DNA of 43,096 bases from an uncultured Campylobacter sp. Its GTDB lineage: Bacteria > Campylobacterota > Campylobacteria > Campylobacterales > Campylobacteraceae. The stretch lies in the NCBI GenBank assembly GCA_938046705.1, contig CALIWP010000032.1, forward strand, positions 1 through 43,096, written 5' to 3'. The position numbers were made by a program, and so were the translations under genes. Of the stretch, positions 23,447 to 33,030 are shown in pieces; the first letter of the stretch is position 1; every line of letters starts with the position of its first letter. Under the pieces are notes generated by a model. It saw only the letters and a list, made by a program, of their open reading frames with translations. It searched no databases and was not told the origin of the DNA.

Positions 23447-24126
23447 TGGCTGCTAAAAAAGACGACTACGATATAAACTCATCGCTAACATACGAGGCCA
23501 GCATCAGGTATTTGGTGGCCAAATCTAACGGTAGAGCTTGGCTTGTGGCCTTTATCTCTCTTTTTATCGCGGCCATTTCGGTCGGGGCGGTAGCTCTTTT
23601 GACTCCCTTAAAAACCGTAGAGCCTTATGTAATCAGAGTAAACGATACTACGGGAATGGTGGACATCATAACATCCGTAAAAGACGAGATGCTTACTAGA
23701 AACGAGTCCTTGGACAAATATTTCATAGCTACCTACGTTAAAACCAGAGAAGGGTATTATTATGAAATTTTGCAGCAAGACTATATAAAAACTCAAATTT
23801 TATCTAGCCCTAAAGTGGCTGATGAGTATAGAAACGTGTATGCCGGGTCAAACGGCAGAGCCGAGAGATTAAAAAACAAGACCGAAGTGAGGATTGATAT
23901 AAACTCGGTCGTTTTAGGTGAAAGCAACGGCGTAAAGACCTCTACCATACGCTTTAACGAAGAAAGCGTGGACATCGGTTCAAAGATTTCCACTAAATCG
24001 GCCAAGATAGCTACTCTAAGCTACGACTACGCGCCAAACGAGCTGATCACCGAGCAAGAGAGACTGGAAAATCCGTTAGGATTTAAAGTTTTGACCTACC
24101 GCGTAGATGTCGAAATTTCAAGATAA
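23446..24126 (+). CDS. virB8: VirB8 bitopic assembly protein
   Basis: I chose ATG 23446, which overlaps the virB7 stop; the open frame continues 48 nt upstream inside virB7. The 226-residue protein has a short cytoplasmic N-terminus (DDYDINSSLTYEASIRYLVAKSN), one transmembrane helix (about 30-50) and a periplasmic NTF2-like domain with the PYVIRVNDTTG start typical of VirB8. VirB8 nucleates the inner-membrane complex. Confidence 0.85.
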   Translation: MAAKKDDYDINSSLTYEASIRYLVAKSNGRAWLVAFISLFIAAISVGAVALLTPLKTVEPYVIRVNDTTGMVDIITSVKDEMLTRNESLDKYFIATYVKTREGYYYEILQQDYIKTQILSSPKVADEYRNVYAGSNGRAERLKNKTEVRIDINSVVLGESNGVKTSTIRFNEESVDIGSKISTKSAKIATLSYDYAPNELITEQERLENPLGFKVLTYRVDVEISR

Positions 24127-24137
24127 AGGAGCAAAAA

Positions 24138-24464
24138 GTGATCAAAAAAATACTAAATTTCGGGGTCGTAAGGACGATGATCTATATCTCGGCCATAGTC
24201 TTACTCGTATTTTGTCCAATTTTACTTTTACGGATCGATCAAGCGCCTGAGGGCTTAAACATCTACGCCGTAGGCATCGTCATAGGCCTTCTACTAAGCA
24301 GCTTTATAAATGCCGCCGTCAATGCCGAGGAGACTAAATTCAGAAATAAAATCAGGCAAGAGTCTATGGATGAGTTTAAAAAACGTAGAGAAGAACTCAT
24401 CCCAAGCGTATTATCCGCTATCAAAAAATTTAATGAAAACAATAAAAAGGGTATCGACCGATGA
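24138..24464 (+). CDS. small membrane protein between virB8 and virB9
   Basis: GTG start with AAAGGAG upstream; 108 residues. Two transmembrane helices (about 12-30 and 42-60) are followed by a charged helical tail (RNKIRQESMDEFKKRREEL). No family was recognised. It overlaps virB9 by 4 nt (ATGA), so it is firmly part of the transfer operon and may be a local addition to the machine. Confidence 0.7.
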   Translation: MIKKILNFGVVRTMIYISAIVLLVFCPILLLRIDQAPEGLNIYAVGIVIGLLLSSFINAAVNAEETKFRNKIRQESMDEFKKRREELIPSVLSAIKKFNENNKKGIDR

Positions 24465-25375
24465 AAACAAGCATTATCTCATCTTTGCTTATTTTAGGAC
24501 TTGGGGCAAATTTATACGCCCTAAACGTCCCGGAATCCGCTAAAGCCGACAAAAGGATGACGTTTGCGCAATATGACGCGAACGACGTATTTTTGATCAA
24601 CGCCAAAAACGGATACGTCTCGATGGTCAAATTTGCTGACGACGAAAGGATAGTAAATATCGCGACGGGTTTTAGCGACGGCTGGGATCTAGTAGATAAG
24701 GAGAATTTTCTTTTCATCAAGCCAAAATCTTACGTCGCTCAGCCTACTGAGCAGCAGCAAGCCTACGACGAGGACGGCAACCAAATTCAATACGATCAAT
24801 CTTTGGTGATCCAGCCTAATGAGGAGGATTGGAAAACGAACCTCATAGTTACGACCAATAAGCGTATTTACGTATTCGACCTCTCTTTGCAAAGCTCTAA
24901 AAAGACCAATTACCGCGTCGAATTCCTCTATCCTTTGGATCTTCAAGCCGCGGTCGCAAGCGAACAGCTAGCTAAAGAGCGCGCCAAGGCCGAAGAGGAG
25001 ATAGAAAAAGATTTAAAGCGCACTACGATACCTAGGAATTGGGAGTTTTATATGCATGTCAATAAAGGCAGCGAAACGATAGCTCCCGATTTTGCTTACG
25101 ACGACGGAGTATTCACGTATTTAGGCTTTAACAGCACTAAGACCATCCCGTCGGTATTCTTATACGATGAGACCAATAAGGAGAGCATTTTAAACACTCA
25201 CCTCAAAAAAGACGGAAAATTCGACGTATTGGTCATTCATCAGACTGCAAAACAAATACTTCTAAGAAGCGGTAATAAGTTAGTCGGGATAATGAATAGC
25301 GGATATGCCAAAAATCCGCTTGAGCAGACTAGAGAAACTACGGGCAAATCCGTAAGCAGGGAGATCACGCAATGA
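24461..25375 (+). CDS. virB9: VirB9 outer-membrane core protein
   Basis: This 304-residue protein has a Sec signal (cleavage after YA, residue 20). The N-terminal domain has the GFSDGWDLV and FIKPK segments. A linker is rich in Gln and charged residues (about 90-110 and 165-185). The C-terminal domain includes NWEFYMHVN, DFAYDDGVFTYLGF and IPSVFLYDE, hallmark strands of VirB9/CagX. It binds VirB7 and VirB10 in the outer-membrane ring. Start and stop both overlap neighbours by 4 nt. Confidence 0.9.
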   Translation: MKTSIISSLLILGLGANLYALNVPESAKADKRMTFAQYDANDVFLINAKNGYVSMVKFADDERIVNIATGFSDGWDLVDKENFLFIKPKSYVAQPTEQQQAYDEDGNQIQYDQSLVIQPNEEDWKTNLIVTTNKRIYVFDLSLQSSKKTNYRVEFLYPLDLQAAVASEQLAKERAKAEEEIEKDLKRTTIPRNWEFYMHVNKGSETIAPDFAYDDGVFTYLGFNSTKTIPSVFLYDETNKESILNTHLKKDGKFDVLVIHQTAKQILLRSGNKLVGIMNSGYAKNPLEQTRETTGKSVSREITQ

Positions 25376-26568
25376 GCGATCCCGATAAGAAAAACGATAC
25401 CACAAGCGACGAAAACCTAAAATTTGAAGAGCCCGAGCTTAGCGTAGAAGAGGTAAATACTAGAAAGCTCCAGGCTATCGCGGTCATAAGCTTTGGCTTG
25501 ATAGCCTTGCTGGTGGTCGGACTGTATTTTTTCAAGGGCAACAAAAAAGAAGAGGTCGCGCAAGAAAAGATAGGCACTCAGGTCAAAAAAGCGAATTTCG
25601 ATTTTAAAGACGACGAGCCCGAACAAAAATCGTTTAAACAGCTAATGTTGGAAAAAAACGAGCCCGAGCCTCCCAAATTTGAAGCGCCCAAAGATAATCC
25701 GTTTATCCCTGCCGCAAAGAGCAATACCCCTCCTCCAAAGCTCAAAGTTCTCAAAGGCTCCAGCTTCGTGATGGTAGCAAATCAAAAAGCGGCCGCGGGC
25801 AAAGTTAGAGAGATGCCCACGGATCTAACGAGCGACGAAAGATATATGGTCGATGAAAACGGAAACGTTATAGGTAAACGTAGTATCTTAAAAGACGATA
25901 CGGACAACTCTTATGCCGGGCAAACATTCACTCCTACGGCTGCCAAAAAAGGCGCGTTCAATCCGAATTTACTTCTTCCTAAAGGCACGTATATCGGATG
26001 TTCGCTAGATACAAGGCTCGTTTCGTCCATAAAAGGAGGAATAAGCTGCACGGTAAGCAACGACGTCTATAGCAGCAACGGAAGCGTCCTGCTTATCGAG
26101 AAAGGTTCGAAAATAACGGGCTTTTTCGAGGCGGGACAGATGAAAGACGGATTAAATAGAATTTTCGTAGTTTGGCAAGAGATCAGGACGCCAAATCATA
26201 TCAATATCCCGGTATATAGCGGAGCGAGCGACGAGTTGGGCGGAAGCGGCATAGAGGGCTGGGTGGATCATCACTGGCTCGAGCGTTTCGGCGCATCCAT
26301 CCTTCTTAGTGTTATAGACGACGGCTTTAACGTGCTCTTTAACGGCAAGAGAGGCAGAGATAACGTCGATTATACGGAAAACACCAGGGAAACTACCAAG
26401 CAAATGGCAAATACCGCTCTTGAGAAATTTATCAACATCGAGCCTACGCTTTATAAAAATCAAGGCGATATCGTAGGCGTCTATGTTAACCGCGATATAG
26501 ACTTTTCAAAGGTCTATAGGCTTACTAAAAATAACAAAAAAGTAAGTAGGGCAAATTATGGAAACTAA
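25372..26568 (+). CDS. virB10: VirB10 energy-sensing core protein
   Basis: This 398-residue protein has a cytoplasmic N-terminus, one transmembrane helix (about 35-55), and a Pro-rich periplasmic linker (EPEPPKFEAPKDNPF and TPPPK). The C-terminal TrbI-type barrel domain has LLPKGTYIGCSLDTRL and ISCTVSNDVYSSNGSVLLIEKGSK, diagnostic of VirB10. It spans both membranes and responds to the ATPases. Overlaps virB9 and virB11. Confidence 0.92.
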   Translation: MSDPDKKNDTTSDENLKFEEPELSVEEVNTRKLQAIAVISFGLIALLVVGLYFFKGNKKEEVAQEKIGTQVKKANFDFKDDEPEQKSFKQLMLEKNEPEPPKFEAPKDNPFIPAAKSNTPPPKLKVLKGSSFVMVANQKAAAGKVREMPTDLTSDERYMVDENGNVIGKRSILKDDTDNSYAGQTFTPTAAKKGAFNPNLLLPKGTYIGCSLDTRLVSSIKGGISCTVSNDVYSSNGSVLLIEKGSKITGFFEAGQMKDGLNRIFVVWQEIRTPNHINIPVYSGASDELGGSGIEGWVDHHWLERFGASILLSVIDDGFNVLFNGKRGRDNVDYTENTRETTKQMANTALEKFINIEPTLYKNQGDIVGVYVNRDIDFSKVYRLTKNNKKVSRANYGN

Positions 26569-27499
26569 AAACGTGGTCTTGAATAAATACGCCAAAGACT
26601 TTTTCGGAAAATACCTAGACGACGACAATATCAACGAAATATGCTACCAGGGCGGGAATTTGATTTGGTTTGAGGACGTGCTAGGTAACTGGGGCAGCGA
26701 AGAAAGCTCTATGGACGAGCAAAAGGCGAATTCGTTCGCGCAGGCCGCGGCCAGCTTCAAAAACGACAAAATAGATAAAACCAAGCCGATCATGTCTTGC
26801 ATATTGCCCACCGGCGAGCGCGTTCAAGTCGTGATCCAGCCCGCGACCTCGCGCGGCGTCGTGTCCATCACCATCAGAAAACCAAGCAAGGTGCGCTATA
26901 AGCTTGACGATTATATAAGAAACGGCTCGTTAGACGGCGAGACGGCCGCAGCATTTGCTGAAGCCGTAAAAAACGGAAAAAACATAGTTATCTGCGGCGA
27001 AACGGGAAGCGGAAAAACTACCTTTATGAAAACTCTCATAGACTTTATCCCTTTTACCGATCGTATCATCACCATCGAGGACGTCGAAGAGATCAAATTT
27101 TACGAGCACAAAAACTACGTTCAACTGTTTTATCCCAGTGAAGCCAAGCTAGGAGACCCCGCAACTTCTTCTACGCTACTAAAATCTTGCTTGCGTATGA
27201 AGCCTGATAGAATTCTCCTGGCCGAGGTTCGCGGCGGCGAGACCTATGATTTTTTAAACGTTATTTCAAGCGGCCATAACGGATCTATGACCAGCTGCCA
27301 CGCGGGCAGTATAGAAAGCTGCTATAACAGGCTCGTGATGATGGCTATGCAAAACGATATGGCACGAACGATCGGCAAGGATATGATACTAGACATCGTA
27401 AAAACCGTTATAGATCTAATCATCGTGTTTAAAAAGCACGAAGGAAAAAGAAAGGTCATAGAGTATATCTATGACGGAAAAGTCGCCAAGGTAAGCTAA
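26558..27499 (+). CDS. virB11: VirB11 traffic ATPase
   Basis: This 313-residue hexameric ATPase has Walker A GETGSGKT (about 146-153), an Asp box (TIEDVEE), Walker B ILLAEVRGGE (about 219) and a His box GHNGSMTSCHAGS (about 238-250). It powers pilus and substrate steps from the cytoplasmic face. The start overlaps the end of virB10, and the stop abuts virD4. Confidence 0.93.
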   Translation: METKNVVLNKYAKDFFGKYLDDDNINEICYQGGNLIWFEDVLGNWGSEESSMDEQKANSFAQAAASFKNDKIDKTKPIMSCILPTGERVQVVIQPATSRGVVSITIRKPSKVRYKLDDYIRNGSLDGETAAAFAEAVKNGKNIVICGETGSGKTTFMKTLIDFIPFTDRIITIEDVEEIKFYEHKNYVQLFYPSEAKLGDPATSSTLLKSCLRMKPDRILLAEVRGGETYDFLNVISSGHNGSMTSCHAGSIESCYNRLVMMAMQNDMARTIGKDMILDIVKTVIDLIIVFKKHEGKRKVIEYIYDGKVAKVS

Positions 27500-29347
27500 A
27501 TGGGTTTAAACAAAGGGCAGGTCGTATTTTTATTCGTGATCGCTGCCGCAATGGCGTATTTTTTGACCGGTGTTTTGTGTTTTGCCCTAAATGACGCGGT
27601 AAAGATGATACCGAAGAAATTTAGTCTCGATTTTACCTACAAAGCCGTCATCAACGATTATCCTCAAATTTATAAAGCTCTTGGCATAGCCTCCGTTTTT
27701 AGCCTAGCTTTAGTATCCATCATCCCTTTTTTACCGAAAAAACAAAGCCTATACGGCAAGGCGAGATTCGCTACCGCGGCCGAAGTTAGAAAAATGAATT
27801 TATTCGGCGACGAAGGCATAATCATAGGCAAATTTTTAGGCAAGCTGCTACGTTTCGGCGGGCAACAATTCGTATCGCTCGGTGCGGGTACCAGGTCGGG
27901 TAAAGGCGTAGGCGTGATAATACCGAATTTACTAGACTGGAAATACTCGGTAGTATCTCAAGATATCAAACAAGAAAATTTCGATTTTACTTCGAAATAT
28001 AGACAAAAAGTGCTTAAAAACGAGGTATTTTTGTTTAACCCCTTCGATAAACGCACTCATAGATATAACCCTCTGCACTACATCGACATGAACGGAAACA
28101 ACGCCGACGGCGAATTGATGGATTTTGCGAACATACTTTATCCTTTGATCGGCGATAGCAATACCCAGTTTTTCAATATGCACGCTCAAAACCTCTTTAC
28201 CGGAATTTGTTATATGTGCCACGACTTATTAGACACCAGGTTGGGCGTTTCATTTTTAAAAGCCAATAATTTAAATTGTAGCTTTACTCTCTATGGAATT
28301 TTGGAGTTAAGCGAGGGTTTGAGATTTTATGTAGATAACGGGGAAGGGACTAAAACAAAGATAAACGGGTTTAAAGATACCTACGATACTCTCTGCGCCG
28401 CTGGCGTATTGAGAGAAAAAACTCAAAAATTTATAGACGCTTATTTTGCGATAGAAAGCGCCAACACCAGGAGCGGCGTTTTAAGCTCTTTTAATGCGCC
28501 GCTGATGATTTTTAGAAACGATAACGTGCGACTAGCCACGAGCGGGAACGATTTCGATTTTAGGGATTTGAGAAAAAAGAAGATGACCATATATATCGGT
28601 ATAACTCCCGATCAAATCAATAACGCTAGGCTTATCTTAAATATCTTTTGGCAGCAGCTTCTTTTGTCCAATACCAAAGAATTGCCGCAAAAGAACCCGG
28701 ATATCAAGCATAAGGTTTTACTGATAATGGACGAATTTACCGCAATAGGCTATTTGCCAATATACCTGAAATCTATCGCCTTTATAGCCGGGTATTGGTT
28801 GCGCAGCTTGATAGCTTATCAGTCCGACTCTCAAATAGAAGCGCCGCAGCCTGAGGGATACGGCAAGGAGGGCGCGAAGACGCTTTTAAAAAATCATGCT
28901 TGCCAAATTTACTATGCCCCCAAAGAAGAAGACGCCGAACGCATAAGCAGGTTGCTGGGTTACAAAACCGTAAAAAGCAGGTCTCGTAATATAGGTAGAG
29001 GCGGCGGAGGTAGCGAAAGCGACGTCAAAAGGGCGCTAATGCTGCCTCAAGAGCTCCAGGAGATGGATTTTAAAAACGAGATCATCAGGATCGACAACGG
29101 AAAACCTATTTTTTGTGAGAAAGCTTTTTATTACGTCGATCCATACTTTATCAAAAAATTTAAGACCGTGTCTCCTAGCTTAGCAAAAAAGAAAGGCAAA
29201 ACCATCAGCGAAGACGACTTAAAAGAGGCCGCCCTTAACGGGGAAACTAAAATAGACGTTCCCGTTCAAAGCATCTCCGACCTGGAAGCGCGATTAAAAC
29301 AAGACATCGAAGACAGACACCGAAATTTTATAAAAGGAAACAAGTAA
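27500..29347 (+). CDS. virD4: VirD4/TraG coupling protein
   Basis: This 615-residue protein has two N-terminal membrane helices (about 8-30 and 55-75), then SLYGKARFATAAE, typical of VirD4. Walker A is GAGTRSGKGVGV (about 129) and Walker B VLLIMDEFTA (about 406). The family brings the relaxase-DNA complex to the channel. Residues beyond 540 form a charged C-terminal tail. It shares its last base with the start of the next gene (TAATG). Confidence 0.93.
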   Translation: MGLNKGQVVFLFVIAAAMAYFLTGVLCFALNDAVKMIPKKFSLDFTYKAVINDYPQIYKALGIASVFSLALVSIIPFLPKKQSLYGKARFATAAEVRKMNLFGDEGIIIGKFLGKLLRFGGQQFVSLGAGTRSGKGVGVIIPNLLDWKYSVVSQDIKQENFDFTSKYRQKVLKNEVFLFNPFDKRTHRYNPLHYIDMNGNNADGELMDFANILYPLIGDSNTQFFNMHAQNLFTGICYMCHDLLDTRLGVSFLKANNLNCSFTLYGILELSEGLRFYVDNGEGTKTKINGFKDTYDTLCAAGVLREKTQKFIDAYFAIESANTRSGVLSSFNAPLMIFRNDNVRLATSGNDFDFRDLRKKKMTIYIGITPDQINNARLILNIFWQQLLLSNTKELPQKNPDIKHKVLLIMDEFTAIGYLPIYLKSIAFIAGYWLRSLIAYQSDSQIEAPQPEGYGKEGAKTLLKNHACQIYYAPKEEDAERISRLLGYKTVKSRSRNIGRGGGGSESDVKRALMLPQELQEMDFKNEIIRIDNGKPIFCEKAFYYVDPYFIKKFKTVSPSLAKKKGKTISEDDLKEAALNGETKIDVPVQSISDLEARLKQDIEDRHRNFIKGNK

Positions 29348-29781
29348 TGAAACCAACCGTAGTGCTCATACCGCTTTTAGTTTTAATGGCTGGCTGCTCC
29401 TCAAAAGCTCCCGATCCCGTTAAACTTGACGGCGGATCGAACATAACCATAAATCAAAATTTGCTTTTAAGGCACGAAAATATCGTTCCCAAAGACCCCT
29501 TTTTACAGACGAACAATTGGACTTACAATATACACGCCCAAAGGGGATCAGACGGAGAGCTACTTAAAAACGATCAGGTCGTAAAGACGTTTTTGCTCGC
29601 GCATAACGCTACAAAAATCATAATCATAGGAGCCGACGAGGTCTCGACCGAGTATCGAAATTTTCTTAGAAGTAACGGCGTAACGGCCGAAATAGAGCTT
29701 CAGCCCGTATCGTCTATAGAAATGAGCAAGGATAGGGTAAATATCCTATTTTTTCACAAAAAAGATCAAAAAACCCAATAA
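29347..29781 (+). CDS. Cag12/CagT-family lipoprotein
   Basis: This 144-residue protein has a lipoprotein signal with lipobox LMAGC (Cys-17). The mature part has PFLQTNNWTYNIHAQR and a beta-alpha-beta C-terminus, which I recall as the Cag12 family (CagT-related VirB7-type proteins of Campylobacterota secretion systems). It would be a second outer-membrane lipoprotein of the machine besides the VirB7-like one at 23264. Confidence 0.62.
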   Translation: MKPTVVLIPLLVLMAGCSSKAPDPVKLDGGSNITINQNLLLRHENIVPKDPFLQTNNWTYNIHAQRGSDGELLKNDQVVKTFLLAHNATKIIIIGADEVSTEYRNFLRSNGVTAEIELQPVSSIEMSKDRVNILFFHKKDQKTQ

Positions 29782-29791
29782 AGGAGTTACT

Positions 29792-30478
29792 ATGAAAAAA
29801 GTCGGTAAAATGTTGCCTATCGTGGCCGGTATATTGATTTCGTCTTCGGCCGTTGCACTTGAGCTTCCAAAAAACGTTACCACTCCTCCCGATCTTCTAA
29901 CGGGAGACGTGAGGTTGGCGTGCGAGGCCATACTTTGCCTTTCATCGAACCAAAGACCGCCCGAGTGCGATCCGTCCATTCAACGATACTACTCCATTAA
30001 ACACAAAAAATGGCAAGACACTTTAAGAGCTAGGCAAAATTTCTTGAAACTCTGCCCAGTCGGCGAGGATGCCGAAAAAGACGGCAAATTTACGGATTTG
30101 CGAGATAACGTCCTCGTAAATTTACGAGACGACTGCACGGCAAAAGCCTTAAATTCCAGGATCGAAACCAAACACGACTTTGGCGATACTTACTACAGGA
30201 TCGACCCGAAGCTACCGGCGTCTTGCAAGGCTTTGATAGTGCACGAATACACGAATTTGACGTCTAGAAAATACGTTTGCTCGGACGAATTTTACGCCAA
30301 AAAAGATTGGGATAACGGGTATAAGACCGAGCAGATCCAATACAAAGAGTATATGGACTTAAAAGCTAAAGACGGCGGCTCGGTTTGGCAAGAAGTCCAC
30401 TCTCAAGGCGATAACGGCGGAAGCATCGTCAAGTATTTTAAAAAAGTACCAATAAATAAAGACTGCTGGGTCAATTGA
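29792..30478 (+). CDS. trbM: TrbM/KikA-family conjugal transfer protein
   Basis: This 228-residue protein has a Sec signal (cleavage after AVA, near residue 22). The TrbM signature follows: LTGDVRLACEAILCLSSNQRPPEC then a Cys-rich periplasmic domain with paired cysteines. TrbM/KikA proteins are periplasmic accessories found in many IncP- and IncN-like systems. It is followed by a coupled gene (TGATG). Confidence 0.85.
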   Translation: MKKVGKMLPIVAGILISSSAVALELPKNVTTPPDLLTGDVRLACEAILCLSSNQRPPECDPSIQRYYSIKHKKWQDTLRARQNFLKLCPVGEDAEKDGKFTDLRDNVLVNLRDDCTAKALNSRIETKHDFGDTYYRIDPKLPASCKALIVHEYTNLTSRKYVCSDEFYAKKDWDNGYKTEQIQYKEYMDLKAKDGGSVWQEVHSQGDNGGSIVKYFKKVPINKDCWVN

Positions 30479-31290
30479 TGGATTTTGTTTCATTCGAGAA
30501 TGAAGGCCAAAAAGAGATACTGGACTATTCAGTCCTAATAGAGCGTCAAAGGCAGCTAAAAGACGAAATAGCACGCCTAATATCCATAGGGATGCAAAGA
30601 GAGGCCTCAAACGGGCTCGATAAGTCCATATACGATGAGATATCGGTCAAATTTGACGATTTTTTAGGGCTTACGCAAAAATTCATTAGATTTTTTAATG
30701 AGCCTCCAAGCGACGAAGATTTTAAAAGGCTAAATTATGCGGCCATACTGCAAAAAGCATATAACGAATTTAGACAGTTCTCGGATAATTTAGAGCTATT
30801 AAGGCTTGAGGAGCAGAGCAAGAAATTCTCGAATGAATTTACCAATTTCATAGAAACCACTCAAGCAAGGTTAGAAAACGTCGTTTCGGGCTACGATGAA
30901 TTTTTAAAGAATTTTATCTCCAAACAAGAAAGTACGATAAAGCCGTTTGAAAATCACGTCGATAACATCGAAAAGCAGCTAAATGCCGTAGTAAAAATTT
31001 ACGACGGATCTTTCGCAAAAATGCTAAAGATCACTAAAAACGGCGCGATAGCGGTTTTATTCTTGAACATTTTTATGTTTTTCGTTTTAGGGGCTTTGGC
31101 GGCAGGTGTATTCTTTAAAAGCGCCGAGTTAGAGCGAGTTATCGAAATGAGCTCAAATTTGGAAAATATCAAGGTAACGCGAGACAAAGATCGAATAATC
31201 CTAAATATCCCCAAAGATAAAATGAGCATCGTCGACGACGGCAAAAATCAAAAGATAATTCTAAAATCAAATTTAACTAAAGGAGAATGA
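30478..31290 (+). CDS. coiled-coil protein with one transmembrane helix
   Basis: The ATG at 30478 overlaps the trbM stop; 270 residues. Long amphipathic helices (about 15-185) lead to one membrane helix (about 190-215) and a C-terminal domain with alternating charged and hydrophobic residues (KVTRDKDRIILNIPKD). No family was recognised. Its layout (cytoplasmic coiled coil, membrane anchor, short outer domain) resembles accessory proteins of transfer systems. It is followed by AAAGGAGA for the next gene. Confidence 0.62.
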   Translation: MDFVSFENEGQKEILDYSVLIERQRQLKDEIARLISIGMQREASNGLDKSIYDEISVKFDDFLGLTQKFIRFFNEPPSDEDFKRLNYAAILQKAYNEFRQFSDNLELLRLEEQSKKFSNEFTNFIETTQARLENVVSGYDEFLKNFISKQESTIKPFENHVDNIEKQLNAVVKIYDGSFAKMLKITKNGAIAVLFLNIFMFFVLGALAAGVFFKSAELERVIEMSSNLENIKVTRDKDRIILNIPKDKMSIVDDGKNQKIILKSNLTKGE

Positions 31291-31291
31291 C

Positions 31292-31975
31292 GTGAACGTT
31301 TTTGTTACGACCGGCAAATATGCCGACAAGAAAACGGGCGAGCAAAAGACTCTAGTCGGTTTTGGGTCTTTGAACGAATACGAAGGCCAAAAGCCCAACG
31401 CTAAAGACGTTTTTTATAAGATCAGCGAGATCGATACGTTTCTAAAAGCCGTAAAAGCCGATAAAATTCCCGTCAATATGAGCGTTAAAAACGAAGTCGG
31501 GGAGAGTATATTTATGAAAGCCGACGCTTATTATCAAACCGGGATATCCAAGGAGGGCATGGCCTACGGATTTAGTAAAATAGCCATCGAGCTACAGCCC
31601 GAAAAGCGCAGCGAGACGGGAGAGCTTATTCAAAATGCGGAAAAGCTATACGCCACAAAAGGCAAGGATGGGTATTCGTTCGATAAAAACTCCGATATGG
31701 AGCTTGTGGCTAAATTTAATAAGCTTATCTCTGAAGGGGTAGAATTTACCCTTTCGGCAACCAAAAACGATACCTTAGCAAAGTATCCTAAGCTAATGGA
31801 AGCCATTAACCAAATAGACAAATCGGCTAAATTTGAGATAGATTTTGAGAAAAACAGGGGAGCTTTCATAAAAAGCGTCCAATCCCCGGCAATAAAAATG
31901 AACAGCACCGAAGCTGAAATAGCGTCCGGAGAGAAGATGATCATAGCTCAAGCATCACAAGAACAAGAAAGATGA
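31292..31975 (+). CDS. hypothetical soluble protein in transfer operon
   Basis: GTG start with AAAGGAGA upstream; 227 residues. The N-terminus (MNVFVTTGKYADKKTGEQKTLVGFG) reads as beta strands of a small nucleic-acid-binding type of fold, followed by helices; no signal or membrane segment. No family was recognised. Position before a primase-like gene suggests a DNA-processing role, which is inference. It ends one nucleotide before a strong hairpin. Confidence 0.6.
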   Translation: MNVFVTTGKYADKKTGEQKTLVGFGSLNEYEGQKPNAKDVFYKISEIDTFLKAVKADKIPVNMSVKNEVGESIFMKADAYYQTGISKEGMAYGFSKIAIELQPEKRSETGELIQNAEKLYATKGKDGYSFDKNSDMELVAKFNKLISEGVEFTLSATKNDTLAKYPKLMEAINQIDKSAKFEIDFEKNRGAFIKSVQSPAIKMNSTEAEIASGEKMIIAQASQEQER

Positions 31976-32000
31976 CCGTAGCGGAGCTGCTCCGCTACGG
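31976..32000 (+). terminator. GC-rich 11-bp hairpin between transfer and primase genes
   Basis: CCGTAGCGGAG (31976-31986) and CTCCGCTACGG (31990-32000) with a 3-nt loop, starting right after the stop codon. The following CAAAAGGATTTTTT includes the ribosome binding site of the next gene and a late T-run. It could partly terminate or protect the upstream mRNA. Confidence 0.6.
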
Positions 32001-32014
32001 CAAAAGGATTTTTT

Positions 32015-33028
32015 ATGACGCAAGAACAAATGCAAACGGCCTATATCTTAAACAATTTGGGCTACGAAATAGACAAAAACGGCAAATTTAAGCTAAGGAG
32101 CGAGCATACGGCGTCGGCTTCAATAAATCCTCGCAACGGAAAAATCAAAGATTTCGGGAGCGGGTGGGGCGGCTCGGTGATCGATTTGATGGTAGAATTT
32201 CACGGCTACTCCAAAAAGGCCGCTTTCGACAAATTTCACGAACTCTCGAATCAAAAAATAGATCTATGCTTCAATACTCATACGGATTTGAACAATAAAG
32301 TCTATAAAGAGGGGTTTATCACTCAAGACTACATAGATAAATTTCAAAAAGAAAGGCTTGAAAATTTTTCGCGCTACTGGGAGCTTTTAAGCGCCGCGAT
32401 GCCTACGGCCACAAAGGAGCAAAAAGAAACTATAGCCAAAAGATACCAAATAGGCTACTCTAAAAAAGCCGATCGACTAATAATGCCTATACGCGATGAA
32501 TTCGGAAACTGCTTGACTCTTTGGAAATACAACAAAAACCCCGCCCCTTTTATGGGTCAAGACGGGAATATGATCCAGCTACCAAAGCTTATGTTTTCAA
32601 AAAATAGAAGACGTTGTCCATTTAATATGGCCGACCTAGTATCATACAGAAACGATCTGCAAGCGCCCATATTTTTAATGGAAGGCGAAAAAGATTGCCT
32701 TAACGCCTTGGCCAAGGGTTTAAGAGCAATTACTTTGGGCTCGGCCAGCGCAAAAGTAGAAGATAGATATTTGAATTTATTCAAAGACGCGAATATGACG
32801 ATATGCTACGATCACGACGAAGCCGGGGCAAACGGCGCAAAAGCCGTAAAACAGCAGCTAACGGGCATTTGTAAAAATATAGAGATAATCGACTGGGAGA
32901 GAATATTTAAAAAACTGGGCTGGCCGCAGCCGATCAAAAAAGGCTTTGATTATACCGATTATCTCGTGGAAACCAAGCTGGCCAAAGAGCGAGGCAAGCA
33001 AATTCAACAAGATACTAAAGAAAGATAA
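32015..33028 (+). CDS. Toprim-domain primase-like protein
   Basis: This 337-residue protein has an N-terminal part similar to the CHC2 zinc-binding domain of DnaG primases (GKFKLRSEHTASASINPRNG, FGSGWGGSVIDL) but without the zinc cysteines. A Toprim domain follows with the conserved Glu in MEGEKDC (about 222) and the DxD motif in CYDHDEAG (about 263). The family acts on single-stranded DNA, and plasmid primases make primers on the transferred strand. Lys/Gln-rich C-terminus. AAAAGGA precedes the ATG. Confidence 0.8.
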   Translation: MTQEQMQTAYILNNLGYEIDKNGKFKLRSEHTASASINPRNGKIKDFGSGWGGSVIDLMVEFHGYSKKAAFDKFHELSNQKIDLCFNTHTDLNNKVYKEGFITQDYIDKFQKERLENFSRYWELLSAAMPTATKEQKETIAKRYQIGYSKKADRLIMPIRDEFGNCLTLWKYNKNPAPFMGQDGNMIQLPKLMFSKNRRRCPFNMADLVSYRNDLQAPIFLMEGEKDCLNALAKGLRAITLGSASAKVEDRYLNLFKDANMTICYDHDEAGANGAKAVKQQLTGICKNIEIIDWERIFKKLGWPQPIKKGFDYTDYLVETKLAKERGKQIQQDTKER

Positions 33029-33030
33029 TA

